Below, in pieces: positions 40,373 to 50,356 of a DNA stretch of 64,000 nt. The DNA is from JBEBVQ01 sp037190845 (GTDB taxonomy: Bacteria > Bacteroidota > Bacteroidia > Chitinophagales > Chitinophagaceae): positions 272,532 through 336,531 of the forward strand of contig JBBCJI010000001.1 of the NCBI GenBank assembly GCA_037190845.1, given 5' to 3'. A program made the translations under genes and the position numbers. How positions within the stretch are numbered: the first letter of the stretch is position 1; the number at the start of each line of letters is the position of its first letter. The notes under the pieces were generated by a model, which saw only the letters and a list, made by a program, of their open reading frames with translations, ran no database searches and was not told where the DNA came from.

Positions 40373-42574
40373 CTACATGGCAGTAATCCGGAATTCTGTT
40401 CTTCTGTTCATCTGGTGTTGCTCTTCCGTACAGACGTCACAGTTACGGCATGGATGTATGGGATTTGTCTCACCAAATCCCTGCGATCTCAGGCGATTCC
40501 TGTCAATGCCGTGCTGCTGCAGGTATTTGATGACAGATGCTGCGCGCGCCTGCGACAGACGCAGATTGTAGGCATCCTTGCCACGACAGTCCGTATGGGC
40601 GTTTACCTGTATGCTCATGGCCGGATAGCGGTTCAGCAGCTCTACCAGCCGGTTCAGGGCCGGCCTGGCATCCTCGCGGATATCGGCCTTATTAAAGTCG
40701 TAGTAGATATTATCAACCCGGTACACTTCCCCGACACTAAGTCGTTTCATGAAGATCGTATCATTGATTCGTACCGGAGCTCCTCCCGGTTTTATACCTT
40801 TTGCCGGGATCACCTTCTCATTGCCGTAATAGTTTTCTTTTACCGCATATACATGATAGGTATAACCCGCTTCGAGTGCCCGCTCATACACGGCTCCTGT
40901 TTCGAGCAATGCAGAATCGGCCTTCCCCCATCCGTCCCTGGTCATGACCACCAGCGGTTGCGGTACCGGCTGCCTGCTGGTTTCATCTACAACCACGGCT
41001 GTATATATGATATTCAGATCCGGAAGCAGCCGGACCACCGCATTGATTGTATCCCGCTCCCGGTCCGGCTGTTGTGCGGACAACCGTATGGTTGCAGCAC
41101 GATATCCCTCCTTGCTGACGGCCACCTCATACAGGGCCTGGGGAAACAGGCGTGTGATCAGTCGTCCGTCTCCCCCGCTGGTTTCCCGGCGCTGGCCGGC
41201 ATCGCTTTTGAGCAGCACGGCCGCCTGTCCGATTCCTCTCCCGCTTACCGAATCCAGCACCTGCAGGTTCAGGTATACTTCCTGCCTGATGAAATGGTAG
41301 ATATTATCCCCTTTTTTTGCTGCTGGACGGTTTGAGGCAAAATATCCGTCATGCCGGCCGGAGTATAGCGTCAACGACATATCGTCATACGATGAATTTA
41401 CCGGGATGCCGGCGTTTACAGGCTCACTCCAGGTACCTGCGGCCTCATCCCGGCGGGTGTAGTACACATCCAGTCCGCCAAGGCCTGCATGACCGTTTGA
41501 CGAGAAGCTTAACGTCGTATTATCTATAAAAACAGGGAACATCTCCGCCCCTTCGGTATTGACCGTAGGGCCGAGGTTCACCGGTTGTGTCCATCCGTCT
41601 CCTTCCCTGCGGCTCAGGTACAGATCGGTCTGCCCTGCTCCGCCTGGCATATCCGAGGAAAATACCAGCATACTTCCGTCGGGACTGACGGCAGGATGTG
41701 CCGTGGAGTAGTCTTTATCGTTGTACCGAAACGGGGTGATCTTGTTGTATTTCTTCCCTGCCGTATCATACTCCTCCGCGATCATGATCTGCAGCCGCAC
41801 GGTTCCCGTACGGTCGGATACGGGTTGCTGTGAAAAGAATTGCTTTGCCTGTGTGGTCCGCGTGAAGAACATCCGGTTGCCGCCGGCAGTGAAAGCGGCG
41901 GGTCCGTCGTGATACTTTGTATTCATCTTTCCACCTACCGGTTCGGGATCATTCCCGCACTGCCCTTTGTTATTGCAGGAGACCATGTATATATTGTAAA
42001 AGGGATTACCGGTCCAGTTATCCTTTTTACCCCCGATCCCCAGCACCGAATCTGTGGTAAATACGAGGTCGTTCTGCCGGAGCGCTGGTCCGAAATCCGA
42101 TCCGTCTGTATTAAATGGCAGCAGTGTTGCCTTTCCCTCCGGTATCTGCTGCAACAGTTCTGCTGCAATCTCACATCCCCGGATCAGGTTGGCGGCACGG
42201 CGGTCGCCCGGCTTTGCCGCCTGGTATTGTCTCAGCATACGGGCGGCTTCTTCATACTGCTGCAGCATCATCAGCATCTCCCCGTAGTGCAGCTTTGTAT
42301 CTTCCGGCACATCCGTGCTTTGAACGGCCATGGCATACCACCGGACCGCCTGTGCCGGATCTTTCGTCAGCCGGTAGCAGTCTCCCAGCCTTGCATATAC
42401 ACGCGCATGCTGACCTGCGGATTCGGCCACCACTTTTTCATAATAGGGGATCGCATCATGAAATGCAAATTGCCGGTATAGATAATCCGCCTTCAGCAGA
42501 TCCTTATTTTCTGCATTACCATACACTGGTATCAGCAGCAGGATAAGGGAAAAGATGTAGGATACTTTTTTCAT
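40373..42574 (-). CDS. TPR / PD40 / OmpA family outer-membrane-associated protein
   Basis: 733 residues. Signal peptide (MKKVSYIFSLILLLIPVYGNAE), a TPR-like region (about 25-150; AIPYYEKVVAESAGQHARVYARLGDCY), WD40-like PD40 beta-propeller segments (about 190-400; SPDGSMLVFSSDMPGGAGQTDLYL, TLSFSSNGHAGLGGLDVYY), a carboxypeptidase regulatory-type repeat (about 445-560) and a C-terminal OmpA peptidoglycan-binding domain (NAHTDCRGKDAYNLRLSQARA, RSQGFGETNP). This is the usual partner of PorP/SprF and the SprB-like adhesin in T9SS operons, probably tethering the complex to the cell wall (PorE-like). Last gene of the operon; start at 42574 gives a clean signal. Confidence 0.88.
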   Translation of the reverse strand: MKKVSYIFSLILLLIPVYGNAENKDLLKADYLYRQFAFHDAIPYYEKVVAESAGQHARVYARLGDCYRLTKDPAQAVRWYAMAVQSTDVPEDTKLHYGEMLMMLQQYEEAARMLRQYQAAKPGDRRAANLIRGCEIAAELLQQIPEGKATLLPFNTDGSDFGPALRQNDLVFTTDSVLGIGGKKDNWTGNPFYNIYMVSCNNKGQCGNDPEPVGGKMNTKYHDGPAAFTAGGNRMFFTRTTQAKQFFSQQPVSDRTGTVRLQIMIAEEYDTAGKKYNKITPFRYNDKDYSTAHPAVSPDGSMLVFSSDMPGGAGQTDLYLSRREGDGWTQPVNLGPTVNTEGAEMFPVFIDNTTLSFSSNGHAGLGGLDVYYTRRDEAAGTWSEPVNAGIPVNSSYDDMSLTLYSGRHDGYFASNRPAAKKGDNIYHFIRQEVYLNLQVLDSVSGRGIGQAAVLLKSDAGQRRETSGGDGRLITRLFPQALYEVAVSKEGYRAATIRLSAQQPDRERDTINAVVRLLPDLNIIYTAVVVDETSRQPVPQPLVVMTRDGWGKADSALLETGAVYERALEAGYTYHVYAVKENYYGNEKVIPAKGIKPGGAPVRINDTIFMKRLSVGEVYRVDNIYYDFNKADIREDARPALNRLVELLNRYPAMSIQVNAHTDCRGKDAYNLRLSQARAASVIKYLQQHGIDRNRLRSQGFGETNPIHPCRNCDVCTEEQHQMNRRTEFRITAM

Positions 42575-42613
42575 GGGTTGTTCTTTTTCTGTGTCAATAA
42601 TGAGCATGCCTTG

Positions 42614-43573
42614 TCAGAAATTCCTGATAAAGCGCGGGTTGACATACCGGTTCATATCCCGCACAAAATCTATCCCCACCATTATCTCGTGCGTCCCCCG
42701 GTTGTAGCTGTTCAGACCAGAGACCGTATAATCATATGCGTAGCCGATATTGATCATCTTCGTAGCCTGGATATGAACAATGCCGTTTATGGATTTATCC
42801 GTACGGTACGTCACACCCAGCATCAGACGGCTGTATAGTATGCATGCCAGATTAAAGTCCGCATTCATGGGCAATCTGTAAGTGGCATTACCTGCATACC
42901 TGGCCATGAACTGCGGCAGCAGTGTGATATTTTCCGCGACAGGAATGCTATACCCACCGCTCATGAAATAGGCACGTACCTGGCGGGCGTTTTCACCTCC
43001 TGAAAAAGTACGCTGATCCTTGTCGTAATAATTCTGAAGCAGTCCGGGAGCAGAAAAACCCAGATAATGGCGGTCGCCGGACCAATACACCCCGGCGCCT
43101 ACATTGGGCAAAAAGGAATTTCTGACATCACTGGCCAACACCCTGTCGGCAGGCTGAAATGCATTCAGATTGCTGAACCGTGCGCTGTACAGGGAAAAAC
43201 CCGCCTGCAGGCCGAATGACAGCACACTGTTCTGTACAGGCACACGGTATGCGTAATACGTCATGATATTCGTATGTTCCGTGACGCCTATTTTCTCATT
43301 ATTAATACTCAGACCAAGCGCTACGGGACGGAAAGGTTTCATATAACTCCCGACAGGGCCGTCTATGGCGATATTCATATTCCGCGGCGCTCCGTCTATA
43401 CCTACCCACTGGGATCGGTAAAGCGCGTTTACGGAAGTGACGTCGCGGCTACCGGCATAACCGGGATTATACAGCAGCTTATTGTACATGAACATCGTAT
43501 AGTGCGGATGATCCTGGCTCCATGCCGATAAAGGAAGCATGATAGCAAAAATGATCGTGTATATCCTTTTCAT
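42614..43573 (-). CDS. PorP/SprF family type IX secretion membrane protein
   Basis: 319 residues. Signal peptide (MKRIYTIIFAIMLPLSAWSQ), then the family opening DHPHYTMFMYNKLLYNPGYAG and a regular outer-membrane barrel with alternating strands (LGLSINNEKIGVTEHTNIMTYYAYR; MLGVTYRTDKSINGIVHIQATKMINIGYAYDYTVSGLNSYNRGTHEIMVG; shown only as landmarks). PorP/SprF proteins help secrete or anchor the SprB-type adhesin encoded just upstream. It starts 45 bases after the adhesin stop and ends 39 bases before the OmpA-type gene, in one operon. Confidence 0.93.
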   Translation of the reverse strand: MKRIYTIIFAIMLPLSAWSQDHPHYTMFMYNKLLYNPGYAGSRDVTSVNALYRSQWVGIDGAPRNMNIAIDGPVGSYMKPFRPVALGLSINNEKIGVTEHTNIMTYYAYRVPVQNSVLSFGLQAGFSLYSARFSNLNAFQPADRVLASDVRNSFLPNVGAGVYWSGDRHYLGFSAPGLLQNYYDKDQRTFSGGENARQVRAYFMSGGYSIPVAENITLLPQFMARYAGNATYRLPMNADFNLACILYSRLMLGVTYRTDKSINGIVHIQATKMINIGYAYDYTVSGLNSYNRGTHEIMVGIDFVRDMNRYVNPRFIRNF

Positions 43574-43618
43574 ATCTGGTTACTTTTTCTGTACGATAAT
43601 CTATACTCATATTCTTTC

Positions 43619-46600
43619 CTAACGCCGGATCAGCAAATGACCGGTAAAATCTGTAGGGCCTCCGGCTGCATTGGCCCTGTTCAGTCTGATCACATAGAAG
43701 TAGGTACCGTCGGGTACTCCGCGCCCCGTGCCTCTCAGGGTGCCATCCCAACTGTTGTCATACCCACGTCTTTCATAGACCAGATCGCCCCACTTGTCAT
43801 AGATCTGGACCTCATTATCCGGATACCGTTCAATACCACCGATATACCAGACATCGTTGTCACCATCGCCATTCGGTGTCAATATATTATACACATTAAT
43901 GGCAGAAGCTACCGGGTCGCATTCGGGTCCGGTTACGACAGCCGTAAGTGTATCTGTACAATCCCTGTTGTCGGTAACAACGACCATATACATTCCAGCC
44001 GGAACACCGTAAAGGTCTTCTGCCTGTGATCCGTTGGACCAGGCATAAATATAGGGTGCGGCTCCACCAGTTGTTGTTATATAAACCGCACCGGAATTCA
44101 GATCCGGACAGTTTATCCCGACAATAGAGTCGAGTGTCAGGCGTAGCAAATTGGGCGTATCAATCCCTACCACCACGGTAAGCTGTACAGAACAGCCATT
44201 GGCGTCGCTGGCATGCAGTATGTAACTGCCGGGAGGGACATTGACCAGGTCGCGGGTTGCCGCGCCATTGGACCACAGGTAAACAACCGGCGGAGCAGCG
44301 CCGTTCACCCTTATCTCAACAGCTCCGGTATTACTGCCGCGGCAATGGGCCGGAGTAACCGAAACAACGGAAATAGTCAGCACTTTCGAGGTATCATTGA
44401 TTACCGGTACCGGCAGTACTGCGGTACAGCCTCCGTTGTCCCGGACGGTGACGGTGTACGTTCCCGGTACCAGACCGGTGAGATCGCGCGCAGTCTCCCC
44501 GTTCGACCATGAATAGACATAAGGAGGCGTTCCGCCGCTCACCTGTAACATAATGCTGCCGTTTGGAACCGTACAGGATGTATTGGATACAGATGTAGCA
44601 GTAAGGAGGATCGGCGGACGGGCATTTAATACTGCCTGATACAGAGACTGACAGCCAGTGACCGTATCTGTTACCGCTAATATATAGATACCGGGAGGGA
44701 GGGCGGTCTGATCCTTTACTGTGGATCCGTTAGACCACAGGTAACGATTCGGGCCGGTAGCGGTAACGGTAATACTGCCGGTGCTGTCGCCCGTACAGGA
44801 GGGTTGCGTCACAACAAGTACTGCAGAAGGACCGCCGGCCTGGCCTACCGTAAATACTTCCTGTTGTATGCATCCACTGCCGTTATCGGTTACGGTAACC
44901 ATATAAATACCCGGCTCAAGACCGGACAGGGTTGCAGTTGTGTCTCCGTTGCTCCAGCGGTAGGTATAAGGGCCTGTCCCGTTTGTGATCGTCAAAACAA
45001 TGCTTCCCGTAGTGTCATTACATGCAGAAGCATTTACCACACCGCTAACCGTCAGCCCGCTGCCGGTACCGGGAACGACGATCACGGCGCCTGCAGCACA
45101 TCCCGTACCATTATCCGTCACCAGCACATGATAAACACCGGCTTCCAGACCGGAGATCTGGCCGGTAGTCTGACCAGTACTCCATTCATACCGGTAGGAT
45201 CCGGATCCTCCGGTCACCGACAGAGTGATACTGCCGTCGGCACTGTTGCAGGAAGAAACACCGGTCACGGAAGGAGTGATGATCAGCGTGGCAGGCCCGT
45301 CCGACACGACCATGGTATCTGAAACCCGGCAACCGGAAGACAGGTCTGTTACAGTCAGGTGGTATATCCCTGCCTTCAGACCGCTTATATCCGCAGTGGT
45401 ATCTCCGTTGCTCCAGTTGTACCTGTAATTGCCGCTGCCGCCGGTTACCTGTGTCATTACCGAACCGTCGGAGGCTCCGCAGGCAGTTGTATTGACAATG
45501 CCGGTGGCACGGACAGAAAATGTATTACCTGCCGGAACAGTATAGAACAGGTTATACCGGCAGGAGTAAACCCGGTCTGTTACCGTTACCGTATAAAGAC
45601 CGGGACGCAGGTTGCCGGCAGTATTTGTGGTACTGCCGGACGACCACTGGTAGTCGTATTGACCGCTACCCCCGCTTACCTGCAACGTAATACTGCCATT
45701 ATCACCATCACTGCAGGTCGCAGGAGTAATGGAAGGTATAATCATCAGGTTCTGCCGGATAACCGTAACGGTATCCGTTCCTGTACACCCTGTGGAGTCG
45801 GTCACCCGCACCCAGTAAATTCCCGGGCTGCTGACGGTTATTGTATCCGATGTGCTTCCCGTAGACCAGGTATAATCCGCATAGGCAGTTGCGGTTGTCA
45901 ACCTGCCGGACGCACCGCTACACAGCACCGAATCCCCCGTAATAACAGGTACGGGAAGCGGCACGATGGTTATCCCGACCGGTACGGACTGCCTGGTGCA
46001 GCCAAATGGATCTGTAACTGAAACGCTATAGGTCCCGGCCTGGCTTACTGTAATGGAAGCCGTGGTGGCTCCCGTGCTCCAGACAAAATTGGTGGCCCCC
46101 AGCGAGTCAAAGGCCGTGAGCGTTATGCTGCCACCGGCACATATGGCTGTGGGTCCGGAAGGAGTGACCGTAACCGGAGGGCGGTCGACATTGTACTGAA
46201 AAGCGTTGTATACCCTGATATTGGGCAGCAGGGCAAGCAATCCACCCACATTGAGCCGGACCCTTGATATCGTATAGCCGCCCGCCGGGGGCATAAACCC
46301 GATCGTATACCGGTCGCTGCTGCCGGCCAGCAAACGTACATCCGCCAGACTGAAATCATCCTTCGAGGCACGAAGGCCCCCATCCTGATCATACACTTCT
46401 ATTTCCAGTAATTCGATTACGTCCAGCGACAGCAAACCGGACTCCCGGGCAATGGTAAAACCTACGTAATTGCCCGTATTTGGCGGCGGCGCAGTGAATC
46501 TCAGATCAATAAAGGAAGGTAAAACATTGAGTACATCCAGCACAGACCTGACGTTTGCATAATTATCAGGATCCGCATCCACCGCATGATCCGGATTGGT

Positions 46601-47206
46601 CACCTGTCCCAGCAGACCGGTGGTATATCCGGCCACTTCGCTGGCGTATACCGGCGGACAGGCAGGCTGGATAAAGAAATCATAAACCCGGAATTCACTG
46701 AACAGGCTTGCAGATAACAGATTTGTCAGCTCCAGCCGGACTTCCCTGATCCGGAAGGTATCTTCAATACTGGAAAAATAACGCAGGGCATACAAATTGG
46801 TTCCCGGCGACAATAAAGCCTGCTGTAATACAGATGGTCCGGTGCCTGAAGCCACTTCCGTACCTGACCCATCATACAATCTGATGCGGATGTTATTCAG
46901 CAAGGCTACCGTCAATGGCCCGGAAGACTGTACCACAATATTTACCGCGTCTCCTGCTTTTCCGCCGTAGGGGAATTGCACATGCAGATGGGATGCGCTG
47001 AGTAAGGCAACCTGGCTTGTTATATAGGTATAACTTGCACGATCTCCGTCCACACATCTTTGCGGAGATTGGAAATCAGCACTGCTGCTGAGCAGGGCGT
47101 CGGCGTAGATATCTATCTGTGCCTGCAAATGAAATGGTAATACAGGCAATACCACCAAAGTAAAAAATACAGAATAAATCCACCGCAATAGAGATTTCAT
47201 CGCCAT
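43619..47206 (-). CDS. T9SS-secreted SprB-repeat adhesin with gliding-motility C-terminal domain
   Basis: 1195 residues. N-terminal signal peptide, then a roughly 330-residue all-beta region, two Ig-like repeats (SITVSQAGTYSVSVTDPFGC; TITVSSPGIYWVRVTDSTGC), and eight SprB repeats of about 75-85 residues, each with C-x5-GSI-x-LxVSGGSG-Y-YxWSNGxTT and GxYxVTVTD-GC. The chain ends in the CHU_C / type B sorting domain (ILTPNGDGDNDVWYIGGIE; IYDKWGDLVYERR; GVPDGTYFYVI), which targets it to the type IX secretion system. Start is ATG 47206 or ATG 47200; the frame also opens at a TTG at 47212. It is the first gene of an operon with PorP/SprF and the OmpA-type protein. Gliding or surface adhesion is the known role of SprB-like proteins. 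Confidence 0.92.
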   Translation of the reverse strand: MAMKSLLRWIYSVFFTLVVLPVLPFHLQAQIDIYADALLSSSADFQSPQRCVDGDRASYTYITSQVALLSASHLHVQFPYGGKAGDAVNIVVQSSGPLTVALLNNIRIRLYDGSGTEVASGTGPSVLQQALLSPGTNLYALRYFSSIEDTFRIREVRLELTNLLSASLFSEFRVYDFFIQPACPPVYASEVAGYTTGLLGQVTNPDHAVDADPDNYANVRSVLDVLNVLPSFIDLRFTAPPPNTGNYVGFTIARESGLLSLDVIELLEIEVYDQDGGLRASKDDFSLADVRLLAGSSDRYTIGFMPPAGGYTISRVRLNVGGLLALLPNIRVYNAFQYNVDRPPVTVTPSGPTAICAGGSITLTAFDSLGATNFVWSTGATTASITVSQAGTYSVSVTDPFGCTRQSVPVGITIVPLPVPVITGDSVLCSGASGRLTTATAYADYTWSTGSTSDTITVSSPGIYWVRVTDSTGCTGTDTVTVIRQNLMIIPSITPATCSDGDNGSITLQVSGGSGQYDYQWSSGSTTNTAGNLRPGLYTVTVTDRVYSCRYNLFYTVPAGNTFSVRATGIVNTTACGASDGSVMTQVTGGSGNYRYNWSNGDTTADISGLKAGIYHLTVTDLSSGCRVSDTMVVSDGPATLIITPSVTGVSSCNSADGSITLSVTGGSGSYRYEWSTGQTTGQISGLEAGVYHVLVTDNGTGCAAGAVIVVPGTGSGLTVSGVVNASACNDTTGSIVLTITNGTGPYTYRWSNGDTTATLSGLEPGIYMVTVTDNGSGCIQQEVFTVGQAGGPSAVLVVTQPSCTGDSTGSITVTATGPNRYLWSNGSTVKDQTALPPGIYILAVTDTVTGCQSLYQAVLNARPPILLTATSVSNTSCTVPNGSIMLQVSGGTPPYVYSWSNGETARDLTGLVPGTYTVTVRDNGGCTAVLPVPVINDTSKVLTISVVSVTPAHCRGSNTGAVEIRVNGAAPPVVYLWSNGAATRDLVNVPPGSYILHASDANGCSVQLTVVVGIDTPNLLRLTLDSIVGINCPDLNSGAVYITTTGGAAPYIYAWSNGSQAEDLYGVPAGMYMVVVTDNRDCTDTLTAVVTGPECDPVASAINVYNILTPNGDGDNDVWYIGGIERYPDNEVQIYDKWGDLVYERRGYDNSWDGTLRGTGRGVPDGTYFYVIRLNRANAAGGPTDFTGHLLIRR

Positions 47207-47759
47207 ATCCAAGAAGATTTAGAATAAACAAATCACTCTTCAAGAGACAATAAAAACAGTGCGAGATATAAGTCTGAATAAGTTTAATCAATCTTTTTAT
47301 AACAGAACATCCGTTTGTCTAAATGCAGGGAATATATAGGAGTGTGGTTATTTAGAATTTTTACCAATCAGAAAAGCAGACTTGTAGTCTTTAAATAATA
47401 TTAATTAGCAATAAATTTTATAACTAAACTATAACATATAATTAGTATAATCATTTAAAACTAAAATAAATAAAAAGCTATGTCTTTATGCCTATTAATA
47501 ATTACTGCATAGAAGAAATTGATATTAACCGGAAGAATCTCCGTAAGCTTTATCTGTGACATGGTTGACATAATTCTACATTGCGTATAAACATGCCCCT
47601 AAACGGGGAAGTGCATGAGGCATTTGCAGCCTAAAAACCGGCAGGATGTTTCATTCCCTTCCGCGCTTTCACCCATGCTCTTATCGTCAGTAATAACATC
47701 ATGATCAGCATAATCGTATTTTTAGAGCAGTTGCCTGCCGGTTATCTAAAAACATGTAT
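47207..47759. other. AT-rich intergenic region
   Basis: 550 bases between the adhesin operon and the epimerase gene, both on the minus strand. The first 250 bases are very AT-rich and probably hold the operon promoter, which I cannot place (no exact TAnnTTTG). Two inverted pieces AACCGGCAGG (47636-47645) / CCTGCCGGTT (47733-47742) form a 100-base loop. A 27-codon minus frame (start near 47710) with a hydrophobic start lies in the loop; I do not call it. Confidence 0.5.
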
Positions 47760-48746
47760 TCAGCCGCAATACCGGCGCTCCCGGAACCAGCGAACCGCAT
47801 CTGTTATGGCAAGCGCTACCGGCGTGTACTGCATCATCAGCTCCCGCTCCGATTTCCGGCCGGAATAATAGTTATCGAGGCATAAAAGAAAAGCCGTGGT
47901 ACGATTCAGCCTGACAGATCTTCCGGCTATCTTCTCCAGAAGCGAACCGCAATAACCCGCGAGCCGCAGTAACCAGGCCGGTATTTTTATCATAACCGGA
48001 TTCTGGCGGGCAGCCCGGTTGAGCAGATTGAAAAACTCCCTGTACGTAAGATTATCTCCTGCCAGCAGATAGCAATCTCCTACCCGTCCTCTGGCTATTG
48101 CGTTGATGATGCCGCGACATACGTCCTGCACATGTACAAAGTTTTTACCGCCGGACGGATAGAACAATACGTTCCGGCCCAGGCCATACAGGATCATCTT
48201 CCCGGAACTGGGCTTACTGTCATTGGCGCCAATCATGAATGTAGGATTCACAACTACTGCGGGGAAGCCTTTCTGCGCTTGCTCCAGCACATACTGCTGG
48301 GCGATATACTTGGAGTTGATATACCCTGAACCGGCGCTGAACAATGTAAATCCATTCAGCTCATTCCCGGGATCAGTCCTGCTGCCCGGCCCTATGGTAT
48401 TTGCAGTGCTGACAAAAATAAATTTCCGTACCCCTTGCTGCCTGCAAGCCTCAACAATGTATTTCGTTGCTGTAAAATTGATTCGCTCATATGCTTCAAA
48501 ACTGCTTCCCCACTGTTCTGTCATACAGGCAGCATGTACGACTATGTCAACTCCCGACACCGCCTCCATAACATCACCGGGATGGTCAATACAGCCAAAG
48601 CATACCTCACAAGGCACATCAGATAACATACTGATGTCGGCAGATTTCCGGATCAGTAATTTCACCTCATATCCACTCCGGAACAACTCACGTACAAGAT
48701 TTCCTCCCAGAAAACCACTTGCACCTGTTACCAGTACTTTATTCAT
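47760..48746 (-). CDS. NAD(P)-dependent epimerase/reductase (extended SDR)
   Basis: 328 residues. Rossmann start KVLVTGASGFLGGNLVREL (GxxGxxG), substrate/catalytic strand FIFVSTANTIG, catalytic Tyr-x3-Lys in GYINSKYIAQQ, and the downstream VNPTFMIG loop. The class covers dihydroflavonol reductase-like and 3beta-hydroxysteroid dehydrogenase-like enzymes; substrate cannot be told. Late helices (PAWLLRLAGYCGSLLEKIAG) resemble membrane-associated sterol/lipid reductases. It follows the classical SDR gene by 38 bases and belongs to the START-SDR-epimerase operon (50226 to 47760). Confidence 0.82.
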   Translation of the reverse strand: MNKVLVTGASGFLGGNLVRELFRSGYEVKLLIRKSADISMLSDVPCEVCFGCIDHPGDVMEAVSGVDIVVHAACMTEQWGSSFEAYERINFTATKYIVEACRQQGVRKFIFVSTANTIGPGSRTDPGNELNGFTLFSAGSGYINSKYIAQQYVLEQAQKGFPAVVVNPTFMIGANDSKPSSGKMILYGLGRNVLFYPSGGKNFVHVQDVCRGIINAIARGRVGDCYLLAGDNLTYREFFNLLNRAARQNPVMIKIPAWLLRLAGYCGSLLEKIAGRSVRLNRTTAFLLCLDNYYSGRKSERELMMQYTPVALAITDAVRWFRERRYCG

Positions 48747-48784
48747 AAGCAGCTTTTTAATTAGTCAATTTGAGAATTCGCCCG

Positions 48785-49588
48785 TTAAAAAGCGATCTGC
48801 AACTCTTTACGTACTTCATTGGACACGATCCTGAGCTTCCATTCAAGCGGCAGTAATTGCATCAACAGATGATTAATGCGATTCATCACACCAGGAATAA
48901 TTTCAGGTTTCCGCTGCATGGTTTTTCGCAACGCATATGCGGCAATTTCCGGCACGGACAATAACCCGATCTGCGCCTTCTGCCCCTGCCAGATAATCCT
49001 CCGGCTGGTCTGTGCGTTGGTCATCATAGGTCCGGGATATACAACACTGACTGACAAACCGGTCCCGGAAAATTCTTCTCTCAATCCCAGTGAAAAAGAA
49101 GATATAAAAGCTTTGGATGCCGGATATACCGTCTTATAAGCAATCGGGGTAAATGCGGCCATACTGGATACATTCATGATATAACTCTTTTCATGCTTCA
49201 GCAAATGCGGTATCAGCAGCCGGGTCATCATTACCGTGCTGCTGATATTCAGCCCGATAATTTGCCCGATCCGTTCCGGTGTCGTTTCCATCATAGCCGA
49301 AGTACCACCCATGCCTGCATTATTGATCAGATAGTCTATATCGAAATGCATAGTGATGTCATACAGTCGGCCTGCAAGATTTCTTGTATCTGTAAGGTCA
49401 AACTCAAAGGCTTGCACATCCGTTCCGTACGCCTGCCTGATGCTTGCAGCAAGTATATCAGTACGGCTACCGGGCAACGCTACCAGGATCACAGGTCTGC
49501 CGGCTTTTGCGCATTGCACGGCAAATTCTTTACCCAGACCGGAGCTGGCGCCGGTGATCAGTGTATATTTCGGGTTCTGCGTATTCAT
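48785..49588 (-). CDS. Classical short-chain dehydrogenase (DltE-like)
   Basis: 267 residues. Cofactor loop TLITGASSGLGKEFA (TGxxxGxG), NNAG motif in LINNAGMGG, catalytic Ser in MNVSSMAAF and Tyr-x3-Lys in VYPASKAFI. VVYPGPMMTNAQT is the usual post-catalytic loop. The DltE-like group reduces acyl chains or ketones of lipid substrates, though specificity is open. It overlaps the START-domain gene by four bases (ATGA junction), a sign of translational coupling. Confidence 0.88.
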   Translation of the reverse strand: MNTQNPKYTLITGASSGLGKEFAVQCAKAGRPVILVALPGSRTDILAASIRQAYGTDVQAFEFDLTDTRNLAGRLYDITMHFDIDYLINNAGMGGTSAMMETTPERIGQIIGLNISSTVMMTRLLIPHLLKHEKSYIMNVSSMAAFTPIAYKTVYPASKAFISSFSLGLREEFSGTGLSVSVVYPGPMMTNAQTSRRIIWQGQKAQIGLLSVPEIAAYALRKTMQRKPEIIPGVMNRINHLLMQLLPLEWKLRIVSNEVRKELQIAF

Positions 49589-50226
49589 GGCTTATTGTTT
49601 TCGAGGATTTTCTTAAATGCTATCATTGTCTGAAACATATTTTTGTGTACAAGCGGATCGGAAATCCACCGCGGTATTGCCTTGCTTTTGTCCGAAGTAA
49701 TCGTGTAGATTATTTTTAGCTCACCTGTACCTGCCGGTTCCAGTATCCATTTCCCCTTCGTACCGGTGATTCTTGTCACTCCCTTTTGTACAGGACACGC
49801 AGGGTCGCTTTTACCCTCAAACATCACAATTACCATTTTATGGCGAGTGCCTGCGGGTATTAAACGGTATTCCAGACAACAATCCTGATCATCCATCGGC
49901 CAGGGAATGTCGTACCTTATATAGGTTGTCCACGATGCATCCATCCCCGCCTGCACCTCATACATGCTGGCATTGATGTTCCACCTCTTACCCTGCGAGG
50001 GGTCTTTCAGCAGCCGGATAACAGAAGAAACATCAGACTTCACATAAAATACTGCCTGTATCTCGCGTACCATATCCTGCCCGCCCACAGGTATCCAGCG
50101 TTCATACAAGGCAATCGTTTTATCTTTTTTCACCAGTGTAAAATCACTGCTGTTCGCCGCTGCCGGGACATAAAACCACAATATCGCCAGCAATATCCCC
50201 ATACCTGCCATACGCCCTTTTTTCAT
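49585..50226 (-). CDS. Secreted START/SRPBCC-domain lipid-binding-like protein
   Basis: 213 residues. Signal peptide (MKKGRMAGMGILLAILWFYVPAAA), then a START-type domain: a beta-grasp strand order with REIQAVFYVKSDVSSVIRLLKD, SWTTYIRYDIPWPMDDQDC and IIYTITSDKSKAIPRWISD before the C-terminal helix MIAFKKILE. START domains bind sterols, phospholipids or polyketide-like ligands. First gene of the operon with SDR and epimerase, so it may deliver or receive the lipid those enzymes modify; inference. Start at 50226 gives a good signal peptide (the frame opens at 50253). Confidence 0.78.
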   Translation of the reverse strand: MKKGRMAGMGILLAILWFYVPAAANSSDFTLVKKDKTIALYERWIPVGGQDMVREIQAVFYVKSDVSSVIRLLKDPSQGKRWNINASMYEVQAGMDASWTTYIRYDIPWPMDDQDCCLEYRLIPAGTRHKMVIVMFEGKSDPACPVQKGVTRITGTKGKWILEPAGTGELKIIYTITSDKSKAIPRWISDPLVHKNMFQTMIAFKKILENNKP

Positions 50227-50331
50227 AACCTTCTTTGATTTTAAAATGATCACACAATACCGTCATGCTCTCTATGATATATATGTGACACCTCAGGAAG
50301 GCACTTCCCTGTTAAAGCTGTCTAAAAAACA

Positions 50332-50339
50332 TAGCTTTG
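50332..50339 (+). promoter_or_regulatory. Candidate -7 box of the MarC gene
   Basis: TAGCTTTG, 17 bases before the ATG at 50357. Exact -7 consensus, but the -33 TTG is absent at 20 bases, so only moderately supported. The short leader would leave an almost leaderless transcript. Confidence 0.4.
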
Positions 50340-50356
50340 CATTATAAACTTGGGAT

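Noticed and set aside
40415..41335. 306-codon plus-strand frame antisense to the OmpA-type gene
   Set aside because: Antisense to a clear gene with known domains and composed of unlikely sequence; typical shadow frame.
45359..46021. 220-codon plus-strand frame antisense to SprB repeats
   Set aside because: It mirrors the codon pattern of the repeats on the coding strand.
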